Below are positions 30,263-40,432 of a stretch of 64,000 nt of DNA, in pieces. The stretch comes from Lamprobacter modestohalophilus. Its GTDB lineage: Bacteria; Pseudomonadota; Gammaproteobacteria; Chromatiales; Chromatiaceae. The translations under genes were made by a program, and so were the position numbers. The notes below the pieces were generated by a model. The model saw only the letters and a list, made by a program, of their open reading frames with translations. It was not told the DNA's origin and searched no databases. The stretch lies in the NCBI RefSeq assembly GCF_016583905.1, contig NZ_NRRY01000018.1:29551-93550 (forward strand), given 5' to 3'. Position 1 is the first letter of the stretch. The number at the start of each line of letters is the position of its first letter.

Positions 30263-30487
30263 TTGCTGGTGATACTCGAGACCGCGGCCTTGCTGGCCTA
30301 TCGTCGCATCACTGGTCGAGGTCCGAGGCCGCAAGCACTATTGCCAACGCTCGCCTCTGGCCTGCTGTTGATGCTTGCGCTGCGCGCCGCCATCGCCGAC
30401 CTCCGCTGGGAGTTCATCGCTTTGCCGCTGACCATAGCCTTGGTCACGCACCTCGTTGACATCGCTCAACGCTGGCGCGGGCAATAA
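30263..30487 (+). CDS. Small membrane protein downstream of uppP, start unclear
   Basis: The frame encodes about 75-94 residues with two or three hydrophobic segments (LVILETAALLAYRR, LASGLLLMLALRAAIA, FIALPLTIALVTHLVDIA). It looks like a small family of 90-residue membrane proteins that begin with a short DLFxSGRIID-type helix. That N-terminal part is present here (30221-30259), but no ATG, GTG or TTG precedes it: the frame runs back without a start to the uppP stop at 30203-30205. The coordinates given use the first TTG (30263), which would cut the first helix. A rare start such as ATC or CTG, or readthrough of the uppP TGA, is possible. Confidence 0.55.
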   Translation: MLVILETAALLAYRRITGRGPRPQALLPTLASGLLLMLALRAAIADLRWEFIALPLTIALVTHLVDIAQRWRGQ

Positions 30488-30504
30488 GCACAGACCGATG
30501 CCCA

Positions 30505-30534
30505 CAAAAAAAGGCAGCTCCCGCTGCCTTTTCT
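30505..30534. terminator. Bidirectional terminator between uppP and puf operons
   Basis: AAAAAAAGGCAGC, short loop, GCTGCCTTTT: an 8-bp stem flanked by A and T runs, usable from both sides. A second hairpin (ACCCGGC / GCCGGGT, about 30546-30564) lies closer to the end of the puf operon. Confidence 0.85.
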
Positions 30535-30596
30535 CGCTGCGCGAAACCCGGCAGGACGCCGGGTCCGCACAGCGGCTCGAACGTTGCTCGCCCGAG

Positions 30597-30785
30597 TCAG
30601 ACGACAGACATGACCTGCGAGATCATGGCCGCTGCATCGCTAACGGCGGGGCCACCCAACCAGTTGAAGTCAGCGCTGCTGAGCAGGATAAAGTGAATTA
30701 GCAGGGCTAACACGAACAAGAATCCAAACAGCGCTACCAAGGCGCGACGTGGATCAAAGATCTGCCAAATTTTGTGCATGGGCAT
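30597..30785 (-). CDS. pufA: LH1 alpha polypeptide (third copy)
   Basis: A 62-residue light-harvesting 1 alpha chain. The hallmark [20 protein letters not shown] precedes a single membrane helix with [10 protein letters not shown], whose His binds bacteriochlorophyll, then FNWL. The start ATG at 30785 has AGGAG seven bases upstream; the internal ATG two codons later is too far from it. It is the last gene of the puf operon and pairs with the beta gene directly upstream. Confidence 0.97.
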   Translation of the reverse strand: MPMHKIWQIFDPRRALVALFGFLFVLALLIHFILLSSADFNWLGGPAVSDAAAMISQVMSVV

Positions 30786-30872
30786 TCGAGTTCTCCTGAA
30801 GTAATTGCGGGCAACGGCGGCTTCTGCGCTTCGTTCCCGTCAGAAATCTAGCTGGTCTACCCGAGGTTCGGA

Positions 30873-31016
30873 TTACAACCAAGGACGCCAAAACCAAGCC
30901 AGCAAATGTGCAAACGCGGCAACACCAACGAATGCGGAAAAGCTAGACATGAAGATGCCGTGAAACTCCTGGGCCTCTTCTTCAGTCAGGCCGGTTAGGC
31001 TTGCGTTATCAGCCAT
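30873..31016 (-). CDS. pufB: LH1 beta polypeptide (third copy)
   Basis: A 47-residue LH1 beta chain with the two conserved histidines in EAQEFHG and [14 protein letters not shown]. It differs from the other two beta chains in this operon only at a few N-terminal positions (NASL, TEEE). A stable hairpin (GCGATACCCC / GGGGTCGC, about 31061-31085) lies between it and the preceding alpha gene and may protect or process the mRNA. Confidence 0.97.
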   Translation of the reverse strand: MADNASLTGLTEEEAQEFHGIFMSSFSAFVGVAAFAHLLAWFWRPWL

Positions 31017-31200
31017 GGATTCAACCTCCGGATTTCAATAAAGGCCTCTCGGCCATTGACCGCGATACCCCCGCGGTGGGGTCGCCCTAAGGGCGTTAAG
31101 CGACCGAACCCGAGCTCTAAGCCTCGAGATCCGACAACGCGATGGAGGGGTCGAGCACCTCAATCTCAAAGAACAGTCGCCGCTTCTCACTCCGCGACTA

Positions 31201-31392
31201 TCAGTTGATCGTGCGCGTTGGCGGCATCGCCGACATACTACTCGCCGGAGCCTGCAGCGCGTTGTTACCCAACCAATTAAAGGCAGGTGACATCAACAAC
31301 ATGAAGTGAATCACCAACGCCAACGCGAACAAGAAGCTCATAAGCCCGATTAGGCTTCGGCGTGGATCAAAGATCTGCCAAATGCGATGCAT
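31201..31392 (-). CDS. pufA: LH1 alpha polypeptide (second copy)
   Basis: A 63-residue LH1 alpha chain: [20 protein letters not shown], one membrane helix with LVIHFMLL (bacteriochlorophyll-binding His), then FNWLG. The C-terminal tail ([13 protein letters not shown]) differs from the other two alpha copies. Start ATG at 31392 with AGGAG seven bases upstream. Confidence 0.97.
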   Translation of the reverse strand: MHRIWQIFDPRRSLIGLMSFLFALALVIHFMLLMSPAFNWLGNNALQAPASSMSAMPPTRTIN

Positions 31393-31490
31393 CAGTTTTC
31401 TCCTTTGGAAAGCCTGGCAGAGATTGGCAGACAGCGACTGTCAAACAAATCCCCACCTCGTTCATGATCGACCCTGTCAATCAGCAACCA

Positions 31491-31634
31491 CTACAGCCAG
31501 GGACGCCAAAACCATGCGAGCAGATGCGCAAATGCCGCAACACCGACGAATGCGCTAAAGCTTGACATAAAAATACCGTGAAATTCTTGGGCTTCTGTTT
31601 CGGTCAGGCCCGTCAGGCTTTTGTTATCAGCCAT
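31491..31634 (-). CDS. pufB: LH1 beta polypeptide (second copy)
   Basis: A 47-residue LH1 beta chain ([19 protein letters not shown]..., ending [12 protein letters not shown]). It follows pufC after an 89-bp gap and starts the second set of antenna genes behind the reaction-centre genes, the usual layout in Chromatiaceae. Confidence 0.97.
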   Translation of the reverse strand: MADNKSLTGLTETEAQEFHGIFMSSFSAFVGVAAFAHLLAWFWRPWL

Positions 31635-31723
31635 GGTAATTACCTCTGTGTCGTTTTCAGGATTGACCTTACGGTCATCGTTTCCACCCAGATGGGCGGG
31701 GTGATCCGTCACCCTGGATATTC

Positions 31724-33067
31724 CTACCGAGTTTGTGGGGCCGGCGGATACTGTAGCGGTGCCGGCGGATAGCGCATCATCGATGGCGGCGGATACTGAA
31801 GCCGAGGCGGATACTGTTGAGGCTGCTGCTCGATCGGAGCGTCAGCCGTCGCCTCTGCTGGCTCTTCTTCCGCAGCCGCCTCAGATGCTGGCGCTGGCTG
31901 CTCAGCCTTTGCCTGCTCATCGGTCGCTGCAGCCTCTGCTGCTGGTGTAGGCTCAGCTACATCGGGCATTTCAGCCTTAGCTTGTGCCGGTGGTGCGTCT
32001 CCTTCAGAGGCCGCAGCCGCTGCCTCTTCCGCTGCCTTCTTCGCCGCGAGGCCACCCTCAGGGATGGGACCTTGCAGGGACGGATAGTCCTTCACCATCG
32101 GTGCACCGTAGAGCGGCTTGTAAGCGCCTTGGTGGCACGTGGCGCAATAGACCTTGTACACATCGCCCAACGGACCCTTACGCGAATCAGGAAGAATCTC
32201 TGTCAGCGGCACAACATAATCGTTGTTCAGCTCCCTCACGTGGCGGATAGCGTACCAAGCGGTGGTCCGCTGTGGTGGGCTCTGATCCCAAGAGTAGAAC
32301 GAACGAGAGTTATGGCAGTAGGTGCAATTCACGCCGAGCGCATCGGACATGTGCATCATCAGCCCATAGGTCCATTCCGCCTGCTTGATCGACCGACGGT
32401 TCCCCTGCGGAAGCACGGTATCGCCGATGACACGAATGTCGTTGTCTTGCAGCAAGTAAGGCGTGAACGGATCATAGGGCAGCGACGAGTAGGCAACAGA
32501 CGCGGCAGCAATATTCTGCCCAGTCGGTGCCAATGCGGTCGGCTGACCTGGACCTGGATCGGTCACCCAGACGTATTCCGGCACTGGATTTCCACGATGG
32601 CAGGTATAGCAAGTGATACCAGTATCCGCGACATGGTCCTTCCAATTGGCGTTGGTATCCTGCGTCATCTGCAGCATCCTGCGCGAGGTGACCTTGGTAT
32701 AGATACCGTCTTCCTCGAAACCGCCATCGCTCACGTGGCAGTAATAGCAGCCTTGCTCGGGCGCCACCCAATTGGTCAAAGCGACCATGAGCCGGTTGAA
32801 CTCATTGACCGTCAGATTGCCAAGCACCTGGACGTTCTTGTAGACATCCTTCGCCAGCGGCCCACCCTCAGCTGCAGCCGGAATTGCATCCGGCGGCACA
32901 TTGGCCTCGAGCGAAGCTTGCAGCAGCCGCGGGTTATAGTTGGTCTGCATCTGCAGACCACGATACCCGTTCTGGATCGTTTCGGGCGGAGGCGCCTCGC
33001 AGCCAGCGAGGATCGCCGAAGCGCCCAATGCCGCGAGTACCGCCGTCTTACGGTTTAGAAACTTCAT
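31724..33067 (-). CDS. pufC: Reaction-centre tetraheme cytochrome subunit
   Basis: A 447-residue lipoprotein cytochrome that re-reduces the photo-oxidised special pair. The signal peptide ends in LAGC with the lipid-carrying Cys23. Four CxxCH heme sites lie at about residues 107-111, 153-157, 248-252 and 308-312. The ATG at 33067 overlaps the pufM stop (ATGA). After the last heme domain there is an added tail of about 105 residues (343-447) rich in Ala, Glu and Pro, ending in four Tyr-Pro-Pro motifs. This tail is unusual; known PufC proteins end soon after the fourth heme. Confidence 0.97.
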   Translation of the reverse strand: MKFLNRKTAVLAALGASAILAGCEAPPPETIQNGYRGLQMQTNYNPRLLQASLEANVPPDAIPAAAEGGPLAKDVYKNVQVLGNLTVNEFNRLMVALTNWVAPEQGCYYCHVSDGGFEEDGIYTKVTSRRMLQMTQDTNANWKDHVADTGITCYTCHRGNPVPEYVWVTDPGPGQPTALAPTGQNIAAASVAYSSLPYDPFTPYLLQDNDIRVIGDTVLPQGNRRSIKQAEWTYGLMMHMSDALGVNCTYCHNSRSFYSWDQSPPQRTTAWYAIRHVRELNNDYVVPLTEILPDSRKGPLGDVYKVYCATCHQGAYKPLYGAPMVKDYPSLQGPIPEGGLAAKKAAEEAAAAASEGDAPPAQAKAEMPDVAEPTPAAEAAATDEQAKAEQPAPASEAAAEEEPAEATADAPIEQQPQQYPPRLQYPPPSMMRYPPAPLQYPPAPQTR

Positions 33068-34047
33068 TGCGACACCCCCTGCAGCAGGGACGGATCCTGG
33101 ATCGTCATCTCTGATGGGTAGGGAGCGACGATACCGTGCTTGATGCCCCACAGATACCAGTTCTCAACCACAGTACCAGTCAATAAGATTCCGATACCGG
33201 CGGTAATCACCGTCAGAACCGCGAACCACCAAGCCCAACGATGGATGGATTCCATGGTGGCGTTAAAGCCCATGGTCCAGCGCCAGAACAGCATCGCACG
33301 CTCAGAGGCCGTACCACGACTGGTGATCTGATCGATCTCACGGTCGCCGCCGTAGCGAGAGACACCCAGGATCGTGCCACCGTGCATGGCGAATAACACC
33401 GCAGAGCCATAGAGGAAGGCAATCGACAGCGCATGGAACGGGTTGTAGTAGAAGTTGCCATAGCGAATCGAGATCGCCGCTGTCCAGTCGAGATGCGGGA
33501 AGATCCCGAATGGCACGGCCTCGCCCCAGCTACCCATCAGCACGGGCCGAATGAAGCCCAACGTCAGGTAGAAAAAGATCGCGGCAGCAAACGCCCATGC
33601 GACATGAGTGCCAGTGCCAAGTGCGATCGCGCGCTGGTAGGTCCGAATCCACCAGAGGATGATCGAGGCCGTCAGGAAGAACCCAGCCATCAACCACCAG
33701 CCACCGTCACCCAATGGTGGGATGCTCAGCCCGTAGGCTGGCGGTGGCGGCTCAAGTGCCAGCCAGAAGAAGTTCTTAACGAACTGAATTGGGCTCCAGT
33801 CGACCGACGCCAACATATTGAAGCCGATGATCTCGACGGCAATGAAGCCACAGATCAACGAAGCAATGCCGGCAAACCCAAAGTAGATCGGTCCAATCTG
33901 GGCGTCGCCAATCTTGCCGATCCAATACGAGAACCACGGAAAGACCGGTTTCCCTAGGCGCGGCAAGCTACTATCCGGAAGGTCTACACCCGGGTAGCCC
34001 GGCTCGCGGACTTGAACCCGCGTGAAGATATTTTGATACTCAGCCAT
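33064..34047 (-). CDS. pufM: Reaction-centre M subunit
   Basis: A 327-residue M chain of the type II reaction centre: five membrane helices, the special-pair and iron-ligand histidines within [18 protein letters not shown], and [14 protein letters not shown] near the quinone site. It starts 12 bp after pufL and overlaps pufC by 4 bp. Confidence 0.98.
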   Translation of the reverse strand: MAEYQNIFTRVQVREPGYPGVDLPDSSLPRLGKPVFPWFSYWIGKIGDAQIGPIYFGFAGIASLICGFIAVEIIGFNMLASVDWSPIQFVKNFFWLALEPPPPAYGLSIPPLGDGGWWLMAGFFLTASIILWWIRTYQRAIALGTGTHVAWAFAAAIFFYLTLGFIRPVLMGSWGEAVPFGIFPHLDWTAAISIRYGNFYYNPFHALSIAFLYGSAVLFAMHGGTILGVSRYGGDREIDQITSRGTASERAMLFWRWTMGFNATMESIHRWAWWFAVLTVITAGIGILLTGTVVENWYLWGIKHGIVAPYPSEMTIQDPSLLQGVSQ

Positions 34048-34059
34048 ATTGGTGTCCCC

Positions 34060-34884
34060 TTATGACCAGAACGGTAATTCGAGCCACCAGTTCCACCACT
34101 CTGGCCAGCCACGCGTCCAGAATGGGCCGCTCAGCACGATACAAACCGCGCTCCAGAAGGCCGCATTGATCGCGAGGAACAGACCGAGACGGTGGATACC
34201 GAGCGCACCGATGGAGTAACCGACGAGGTCACGGAAGAAGGTGTTCTCGTGCTCACCCGTCTTCACTGCCTCACCCTTTTGCGGGTTCGTCATCGATAGG
34301 ATCAACGATCCATGCAGCGCCAGCGCGAGAGCATTAGTGAAGAAGAACGTGATCGCCAACATGTGAGCTGGGTTGTAGTGGAAATGCAGGTATTGGTAGC
34401 CCACATTCGATACCCAGTCGAGGTGACTGAAGATGCCGTACGGGAAGCCATGTCCCCATGCACCCAACAACACCGGACGAATCACGACGAGCGTGACATA
34501 GGCGAGGATTGCAAAGCCGAAGGCGATAGGGACATGTAGCCCCATGCCCAGTTTGCGTGCAATCTCGGCTTGACGCAGCGCCCAAGAGACGAATGCGCCA
34601 ATCGCACAGATAGTGATGAATTGCCACAGACCACCCTCCAAGAGCGGTGCCATCCCAAGCCCATAGCTCAGGTCAGGCGGGGCAATATTGATTTCCCAAG
34701 GATTCCAGGTCGGGCCCATGGCCGCGCCCCAGATAATCAGCAGGGTACCAAGCGTGGCGAAGAAGATTGTCGAGACCCCGAAGAAGCCGACGTAAAACGG
34801 CCCCACCCAAAAGTCGAACAGATCCCCCCCGAGCAAGGTACCGCCACGAACGCGGTATTTTTTCTCGAAACTCAGCATGGCCAT
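34060..34884 (-). CDS. pufL: Reaction-centre L subunit
   Basis: A 274-residue L chain. The conserved start [20 protein letters not shown] and the region [20 protein letters not shown] (bacteriochlorophyll and iron ligands) are present. The ATG at 34884 is chosen because it gives the family N-terminus; the frame continues upstream but only by nine residues. Confidence 0.98.
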   Translation of the reverse strand: MAMLSFEKKYRVRGGTLLGGDLFDFWVGPFYVGFFGVSTIFFATLGTLLIIWGAAMGPTWNPWEINIAPPDLSYGLGMAPLLEGGLWQFITICAIGAFVSWALRQAEIARKLGMGLHVPIAFGFAILAYVTLVVIRPVLLGAWGHGFPYGIFSHLDWVSNVGYQYLHFHYNPAHMLAITFFFTNALALALHGSLILSMTNPQKGEAVKTGEHENTFFRDLVGYSIGALGIHRLGLFLAINAAFWSAVCIVLSGPFWTRGWPEWWNWWLELPFWS

Positions 34885-34993
34885 TAAAGATTTCCTCTGC
34901 TGGGGAGACACGCGCTAGCGCCCTCCACGTAGCAAAATCGGCGGCAGGCGTTGCCATGCTGGCACCCGCGCTGCCGTCATCCGATAGGCCCTG

Positions 34994-35191
34994 TTAACTC
35001 TGCTGCGGGACGACCTGCACTGCGGGCGCCTGAGCGGATACGGCCGGGATACCGTCTTCTAGCCAGTTGAAGTCATTCGTGCTCAGCAGGATCAAGTGGA
35101 TCGCTAGTGCCAGAACGGTCAGGAAGCTAGCCATGCCGATCAGGGCCATACTCGGCTGAACAAGCAGCCAGATCTTGTAGATTTTTTGCAT
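34994..35191 (-). CDS. pufA: LH1 alpha polypeptide (first copy)
   Basis: A 65-residue LH1 alpha chain: [20 protein letters not shown], a membrane helix with LAIHLILL, then FNWLEDG. It is the most diverged of the three alpha chains in the operon and is placed directly before pufL, as in other Chromatiaceae. Confidence 0.97.
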   Translation of the reverse strand: MQKIYKIWLLVQPSMALIGMASFLTVLALAIHLILLSTNDFNWLEDGIPAVSAQAPAVQVVPQQS

Positions 35192-35284
35192 TACTTCGTT
35201 CTCCAGTACTCTGCCGTTAAGCAGAAATTGGCGATGCTAGGACATCGATGTTATAGGAATGGTCGTACAGGCGATCTGCTTGGC

Positions 35285-35428
35285 TTAGAGCCAAGGACGC
35301 CAAAACCAAGCCAGTAAATGTGCAAACGCCGCAACTCCAACAAAGGCACTAAAGCTAGACATGAATATGCCGTGAAACTCTTGAGCCTCTTCTTCCGTCA
35401 GTCCGGTTAAGCTTTTGTTGTCTGCCAT
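35285..35428 (-). CDS. pufB: LH1 beta polypeptide (first copy)
   Basis: A 47-residue LH1 beta chain ([19 protein letters not shown]..., ending LAWFWRPWL), the first gene of the puf operon pufB1A1LMC-B2A2-B3A3. The promoter module lies about 480 bp upstream. Confidence 0.97.
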   Translation of the reverse strand: MADNKSLTGLTEEEAQEFHGIFMSSFSAFVGVAAFAHLLAWFWRPWL

Positions 35429-35903
35429 TGGGTTACACTCCGGTTCTGCTAACTCGGCCATTTGGCCATTGGCGCATGACGTATGCGTCACCAAGAAACG
35501 CCGTGGCTGCTGTTGCCGCAGCGCTTGCAGGCATCCGCAGCATGCGAATACCCATTCGGCTCTCACGATTGAGGGCCACAGCCCGCCGTCGCTTAAGTCC
35601 AAAAAAGAAACGTGAGCAGCCCATCAGAGGCCCTGTCCACGCAAAAACTGTTTTTTGCTCCCACACCCTTGCAAAGGTGTCCTGGAGACTGCTTCCTTGG
35701 CTTCACAGGCTTGCTCACCCACGTAACCTGCCAACCTCAGCTTGAGCCAAGTACCTAGGAGCTGCCGAGTCAGACGGTGTTCAACCGCGATGCTGGAGAT
35801 GTCAGACGAGGCGCTCACGACGTACGATGCAATCAGTGCTGGCTCAATCGGCTAGGTGGATGGGTGCCTGGATTCAAGTCCGTTGAGACGCCCAAGAGTT
35901 AAG
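35429..35903 (-). other. Long puf leader region
   Basis: About 475 bp between the puf promoter module and pufB1, with no gene I can support in any frame. If transcription starts at the module, the puf mRNA has an unusually long 5' leader. I see no riboswitch-like fold by eye. Confidence 0.5.
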
Positions 35904-35947
35904 TGTCAGTCTAGCCTGACCACGCTCTATGTCAAGCCAAACTTACA
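35904..35947 (-). promoter_or_regulatory. PpsR/CrtJ-type double operator with puf promoter
   Basis: Two 18-bp half-operators 8 bp apart. The distal one (35930-35947) is a perfect TGT-N12-ACA; the proximal one (35904-35921) has one mismatch. Read on the minus strand it contains TTGACA, 16 bp, TAGACT, a sigma-70-like promoter pointing at pufB1. Layout matches the other modules in this window. Confidence 0.75.
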
Positions 35948-36309
35948 CATTAACTGTCAGGTCAGGTTGGCAGTCTGCATTCCTTATGACGCATCTCATG
36001 TTGCCCTTCTGGGTCGCCAGACCACCGTGGGTCAACGGAGTCGCTGTTTTGGCTGACAAGACTGGCCTTCGCTCGTCATCTAGCATGCCTAGCGCCAGTA
36101 GCGGGCAAGACGACTCAAAGTAGCTGCGTAGGATCGGCTCCCAAGCAGTGTCTATATCGATAGGGCCAGACGAAAGGGAAAAGGGAGGCGCGAGCTGCGA
36201 AGCGCGAGGGAGATCGGTGCTTCAGGCTCCCAGATGCAGCTTACGACGGCCGCTGATGCGGCCTTGGAAGAGTGAATGTCCTTGCGGCGGTAGAGAGTGT
36301 TCTCTGCCG
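35948..36309. other. Gap between bchZ and the puf promoter
   Basis: No supported gene. A hairpin (GCGGTAGAGA / TCTCTGCCGC) at about 36287-36311, overlapping the bchZ stop region, could be the bchCXYZ terminator, although readthrough into puf is common in purple bacteria. Confidence 0.5.
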
Positions 36310-37806
36310 CTAAGCTGGGCGTCCGCGGGTCAGCTGATCTTTGGTGTCACGCAGCGTTGCTGCGCTAACCCGTTCTTCACCGGCAACCCGAGCAGCGCGC
36401 TCGGCCGCATCGCGGAGCCGCTTAGCCGCCGAGATACGGGTCAGCACCGGCGTCGCCTCGAGGATCTCATCGAGCAAACGCTGGGCGTCGGTGTCCCAGG
36501 CAAGCTCGCGATGCATGCGCGACGGCGTTGCCTCGACCTGATCGAGATCAGTACCAAGCGGCAGGATATTGAACAGCGCATCGAAGAGCGCGTTGCAGAC
36601 CTCCTGGATCAGGTAGGTCGCGCCGGAATAGCCCATGAACGGGGTGCCGGTGTGGCGCCGGATGATGGTCCCGGGCAGCGATGCCGGAATGAAGGCTGCG
36701 CGCCCACCGATCTCGGCCAGGTACATGCGTTCGTTGTAGCCACCGAACAGGATCAGCGGCGTTCGCCCTTGAACCGCCTCGCGCACCGCATCATTGTCCG
36801 GCTTCTTGCCTGGTCGGCGCGGCACGGCGAAGTTGCAAGGTAGCCCCATCTCCTCTTCAAGGAAATGACGCACCCCACGGGTATAGGTCTCGGTAGCGAC
36901 AATGCCAAAGCTCGCGGTACCGAAGAAATCTTGTGTCACCGAGCGCCAAAGATCCCAGATCGGCTTGATCGTGGTGTGCTTTTCGCGCTCAATGAAGGGC
37001 TCAGGGTCGAGCCCGAGCAGCTCACCGAGGGTACGTAAGAAGCTGGTGGTGCTGTGCAGCCCGATCGGCGCCTGCAGATACGGCTTCTCCAGCGCCTCGC
37101 AGAGCTTGCGGCCAAACTCGCGATAGAGGCAAACATTCACCGCAGCGTCGGCGAGACGCGGGATCTCGTCGAGGTGGGTGCCGAGCGGAAAGGTCATGTT
37201 GACCTCGGCGCCAATGCCCTCGATCAATCGACGGATCTCAGCCAAGTCCGACCAGGTGTTAAAAATCCCGTAGATCGGGCCAATGATGTTCACCAGCGGC
37301 TTAGCATTCTGGCTAGCGTCCTGGCCACTGCCCTCCTGCTTGCCGCGCTTGGCCTTGGCGGCCTTAGCACGCTTCTTAGCGGCCGCCGCACCATATTGAT
37401 TCCAGAGCCAGACGATCGCCCGATCCGCACTCTGCCACTGATCCTCGTCGATGGTGCGCGGCAGGAAGCGCTGAATCGGCGTCCCGGACGGCGTCACCCC
37501 GCCGCCGATCATCTCCGCAATGCTGCCGGTGACGACAACGGCGGGCTGATCGGGGTCGAGGGTCGAGAATGCGCGACGCATCGCGTTCTCGGTCCCATCC
37601 TGCCCAAGCTCCTGCTCGCCGAGACCCGTGACGACAACCGGCAGCTCATGCGGCGGCAGCGCATCGGTGTAATGCAGTACAGCGGTAACCGGCAGGTTCT
37701 CGCAGCCAACCGGGCCGTCGATGATCACCGACAGCCCCTTGACCGCGGTAAACACATAGACCGAGCCCCAATAACCGCCAGCGCGGTCGAGGTCCTGGAT
37801 CAGCAT
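36310..37806 (-). CDS. bchZ: Chlorophyllide reductase subunit Z
   Basis: A 498-residue nitrogenase-like subunit. With BchY it forms the catalytic part of chlorophyllide a oxidoreductase, which reduces ring B to make bacteriochlorophyllide. The N-terminal region [24 protein letters not shown] is typical of BchZ, and the central [14 protein letters not shown] and [20 protein letters not shown] blocks are conserved. It lies 5 bp after bchY. Confidence 0.97.
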   Translation of the reverse strand: MLIQDLDRAGGYWGSVYVFTAVKGLSVIIDGPVGCENLPVTAVLHYTDALPPHELPVVVTGLGEQELGQDGTENAMRRAFSTLDPDQPAVVVTGSIAEMIGGGVTPSGTPIQRFLPRTIDEDQWQSADRAIVWLWNQYGAAAAKKRAKAAKAKRGKQEGSGQDASQNAKPLVNIIGPIYGIFNTWSDLAEIRRLIEGIGAEVNMTFPLGTHLDEIPRLADAAVNVCLYREFGRKLCEALEKPYLQAPIGLHSTTSFLRTLGELLGLDPEPFIEREKHTTIKPIWDLWRSVTQDFFGTASFGIVATETYTRGVRHFLEEEMGLPCNFAVPRRPGKKPDNDAVREAVQGRTPLILFGGYNERMYLAEIGGRAAFIPASLPGTIIRRHTGTPFMGYSGATYLIQEVCNALFDALFNILPLGTDLDQVEATPSRMHRELAWDTDAQRLLDEILEATPVLTRISAAKRLRDAAERAARVAGEERVSAATLRDTKDQLTRGRPA

Positions 37807-37811
37807 CAGCC

Positions 37812-39317
37812 CTATCCTCCCGCAGTCGGGCCTTTGCGCTGCGGCTTGGCTGAGCCTGAGCGCGACGTTGGTTTCTTACCCTGACTTGGGCGTGGCGTCG
37901 GCTGCTGATCCCAAACCCCTGCCGTGTCGCCCTCGCCGACACCAGCGAAGAACGCCGTCATCCGGTCGAACCGGGCTTGGTTGCCGAGCGCGGCGTTGAC
38001 CACCTGCGCGAGGGAACCCGCACCGGCCGGCCCCATCAGCGGCCGCGCCGAGATCAGGTTGGTGAAATAGAGCGCAGGGATCGACTGCTCCTTCGCATGC
38101 TGGACGACTGGCGTGGTACCGATCGCGAGATCAGGTTTCACCGCGTCGACCGCCGCCTTGTCTTGCTCGAGGGTCGCGCGGAACTGGATCACCACGCCCT
38201 TGGACTCGAGCCATTCCCGATCGGCATCGGACCAAGGCGTGCGCGGCGTGGCAGTGCCGACATAGGGCACCCGCGCCCCACTCTCGATCAGCAGCCGCGC
38301 GACCAGCAGCTCCGAGCCCTCATAGCCGGAAACGGTGATGGTGCCATCGATTGGCGCCTTCGACATGGCCCCTTTGATCGCGGGCAGAAAGGCGTTCTTC
38401 GCCGCGCTGATCTTGTCCGCGGCGACGTTACAGGCCGCGCCAATGGCATCGAGCCATGCCGCAGTGCCGTCATAGCCCACCGGCGCCGAGCCAACCACAG
38501 CGCGCCCAGCCTTCTGGAACTCGCGGATCGATGCCGTGTAATAAGGATGAATCGCGGCGACTGCGGCACAGTCGAGCGCAGCATAGAGCTCACGCCATTC
38601 GCGCGTTGGCACCACCGGCCCGGTAGACAACCCCAGCGGGGCGAGCATGGCGCCGATCCCGACTGGATCGGCCGGGAACATCTCGCCCAGCAGGGTCACC
38701 GTCGGTTGTTCACTGCGGCCACCGCGCGGCGCCTGCACCGGCCCCTGCTCCGCCTCACCACGCGCATAGCGCAGCATGGCGCTGGCGAGCACATCCTTGG
38801 CCTCGGCATGGGTCGGCACGCCAAACCCGGGCACATCGATACCGATGATGCGCACACCGTTCTGCGACTTCGGCAGCAACCGCAGCGGCACCCCGGAGGC
38901 GGTCGGCACGCAGAGGTTCATCACCACCACGGCGTCGTACTTGCTCGGGTCCGAGAGTTGCTGAACGGCCTCGCGCACGTCCTCGAACAACTTGCCCGTG
39001 ACCAGGGTCTCGGAATCAAAAGGGACATAGCCGACGCTGCGCCGCGCACCATAGAAGTGCGAGGTGAAGCTCAGCCCATAGACACAGCAGGCCGAGCCGC
39101 AGAGGACGGAGGCGGTGCGACGCATGCGCAGACCGACGCGGAGAGACCCAAAGGCCGGACACATGGTTTGGGGCTGATCATGGGGTCCGGTCGGATAGTC
39201 GGTCGCCAAGCGCTGCAGCACATCGCTGTTACCCGCCGCTTCCGCGGCTCGACGCAATTCATCGGCACCAGCATGGCAGCCGACACCCTCGTTACTGAGC
39301 GTCGCGTCATCGCTCAT
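37812..39317 (-). CDS. bchY: Chlorophyllide reductase subunit Y
   Basis: A 501-residue partner of BchZ. It has the cysteine-bearing segments that ligate the shared 4Fe-4S cluster ([28 protein letters not shown] and [13 protein letters not shown]). The last 45 residues are basic and Ser/Pro/Gly-rich and look like a tail. It sits between bchX (122 bp upstream) and bchZ. Confidence 0.97.
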   Translation of the reverse strand: MSDDATLSNEGVGCHAGADELRRAAEAAGNSDVLQRLATDYPTGPHDQPQTMCPAFGSLRVGLRMRRTASVLCGSACCVYGLSFTSHFYGARRSVGYVPFDSETLVTGKLFEDVREAVQQLSDPSKYDAVVVMNLCVPTASGVPLRLLPKSQNGVRIIGIDVPGFGVPTHAEAKDVLASAMLRYARGEAEQGPVQAPRGGRSEQPTVTLLGEMFPADPVGIGAMLAPLGLSTGPVVPTREWRELYAALDCAAVAAIHPYYTASIREFQKAGRAVVGSAPVGYDGTAAWLDAIGAACNVAADKISAAKNAFLPAIKGAMSKAPIDGTITVSGYEGSELLVARLLIESGARVPYVGTATPRTPWSDADREWLESKGVVIQFRATLEQDKAAVDAVKPDLAIGTTPVVQHAKEQSIPALYFTNLISARPLMGPAGAGSLAQVVNAALGNQARFDRMTAFFAGVGEGDTAGVWDQQPTPRPSQGKKPTSRSGSAKPQRKGPTAGG

Positions 39318-39439
39318 TGGAACCTAAACCTTGTTGATACATTTTTTCTTGAGCGTAGAAGCTCGGCTCGATAGGCCAAAACCGTGCAGCCCGATGAGCT
39401 CTTGGGATCAGAAGCCGCCGATGCAGGCTTGAGGCGCTC

Positions 39440-40432
39440 TCACGCCTCGTCGTAGATCACTTCGAGCGATGGCTTATCGAGACTGCCCGCCGCGCACATA
39501 TCCTCGATCGTCGCCGGCTCGAGCCTGATGTCACGCCCAACCGCATCGCTCGAGAACAGGTTCAGCAACTCGTCCTGACTGAGCGGATGAGCGCGCAGCG
39601 GTGGCGCCTCGGCCGCATTCACACCCAACTCCTCGAACAACGGCGCCCAGGTCCCGCCGGGCATGCCGACGATCTGATAGGCCGCGCTCTTGCGTCGGAT
39701 GTCGTCATCAGCCGGGATCGAGGCCAGCACGGGGATGCCGACCTGCTTCGCCCAGGCCTGCGCCTCGCCCGTGCCATCGTCCTTATTGATGACGATGCCG
39801 GCAACGCCGACATTGCCGCCGAGCCCGCGGAAGTACTCGACCGCGGAGCAGACATTGTTGGCGACATAGAGCGACTGCAGATCGTTGGAGCCGACCACGA
39901 TCACCTTCTGGCACATGTCACGCGCGATCGGCAGACCGAAGCCGCCGCAGACCACATCGCCAAGAAAGTCGAGCAGCACATAGTCGAAATCCCACTCATG
40001 GAAGCCAAGGCCTTCTAGGATCTCGAAACCATGAATGATCCCGCGTCCACCGCAACCGCGGCCGACCTCGGGCCCACCAAGCTCCATCGCAAAGACGCCG
40101 TCGCGCTTGAAGCAGACATCACCGATGGTGACCTGCTCCCCGGCAGCCTTCTTCTTCGACGAGGTCTCGAGAATCGTCGGACAGGCCTTACCGCCAAACA
40201 GCAGCGTCGTGGTATCGCTCTTCGGATCGCAACCGATCAGCAGCACCTTCTTGCCCTGCTGCGCGAGCATGTAGGACAGGTTGGCCAGGGTAAAGCTTTT
40301 ACCAATCCCGCCCTTACCGTAGATGGCGATCACCTGAGTCTGCGTGAGCGCCGGCGACTGACTCGATAAGGCCGCGGACTGTTCGGGAAAACCGACGTTC
40401 ACAGCAGCGGACGTGGCGGAGGCGTTAGCCAT
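39440..40432 (-). CDS. bchX: Chlorophyllide reductase iron protein X
   Basis: A 330-residue NifH-like ATPase that feeds electrons to BchYZ. The P-loop IYGKGGIGKSFTLANLSYML, and the switch region with the bridging 4Fe-4S cysteine (GRGCGGRGIIHGFEIL), then DFVVCGGFGLP-type motif (VVCGGFGLPIARDMCQ), identify it. Its start overlaps the bchC stop by 8 bp. Confidence 0.98.
   Translation of the reverse strand: MANASATSAAVNVGFPEQSAALSSQSPALTQTQVIAIYGKGGIGKSFTLANLSYMLAQQGKKVLLIGCDPKSDTTTLLFGGKACPTILETSSKKKAAGEQVTIGDVCFKRDGVFAMELGGPEVGRGCGGRGIIHGFEILEGLGFHEWDFDYVLLDFLGDVVCGGFGLPIARDMCQKVIVVGSNDLQSLYVANNVCSAVEYFRGLGGNVGVAGIVINKDDGTGEAQAWAKQVGIPVLASIPADDDIRRKSAAYQIVGMPGGTWAPLFEELGVNAAEAPPLRAHPLSQDELLNLFSSDAVGRDIRLEPATIEDMCAAGSLDKPSLEVIYDEA

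Noticed and set aside
31817..33058. Plus-strand open frame (413 codons) opposite pufC
   Set aside because: Antisense shadow of a gene with four clear heme motifs; Arg/Cys-rich nonsense product.
37977..39374. Plus-strand open frame (465 codons) opposite bchY
   Set aside because: Antisense shadow of bchY; no domain, extreme Arg/His content.
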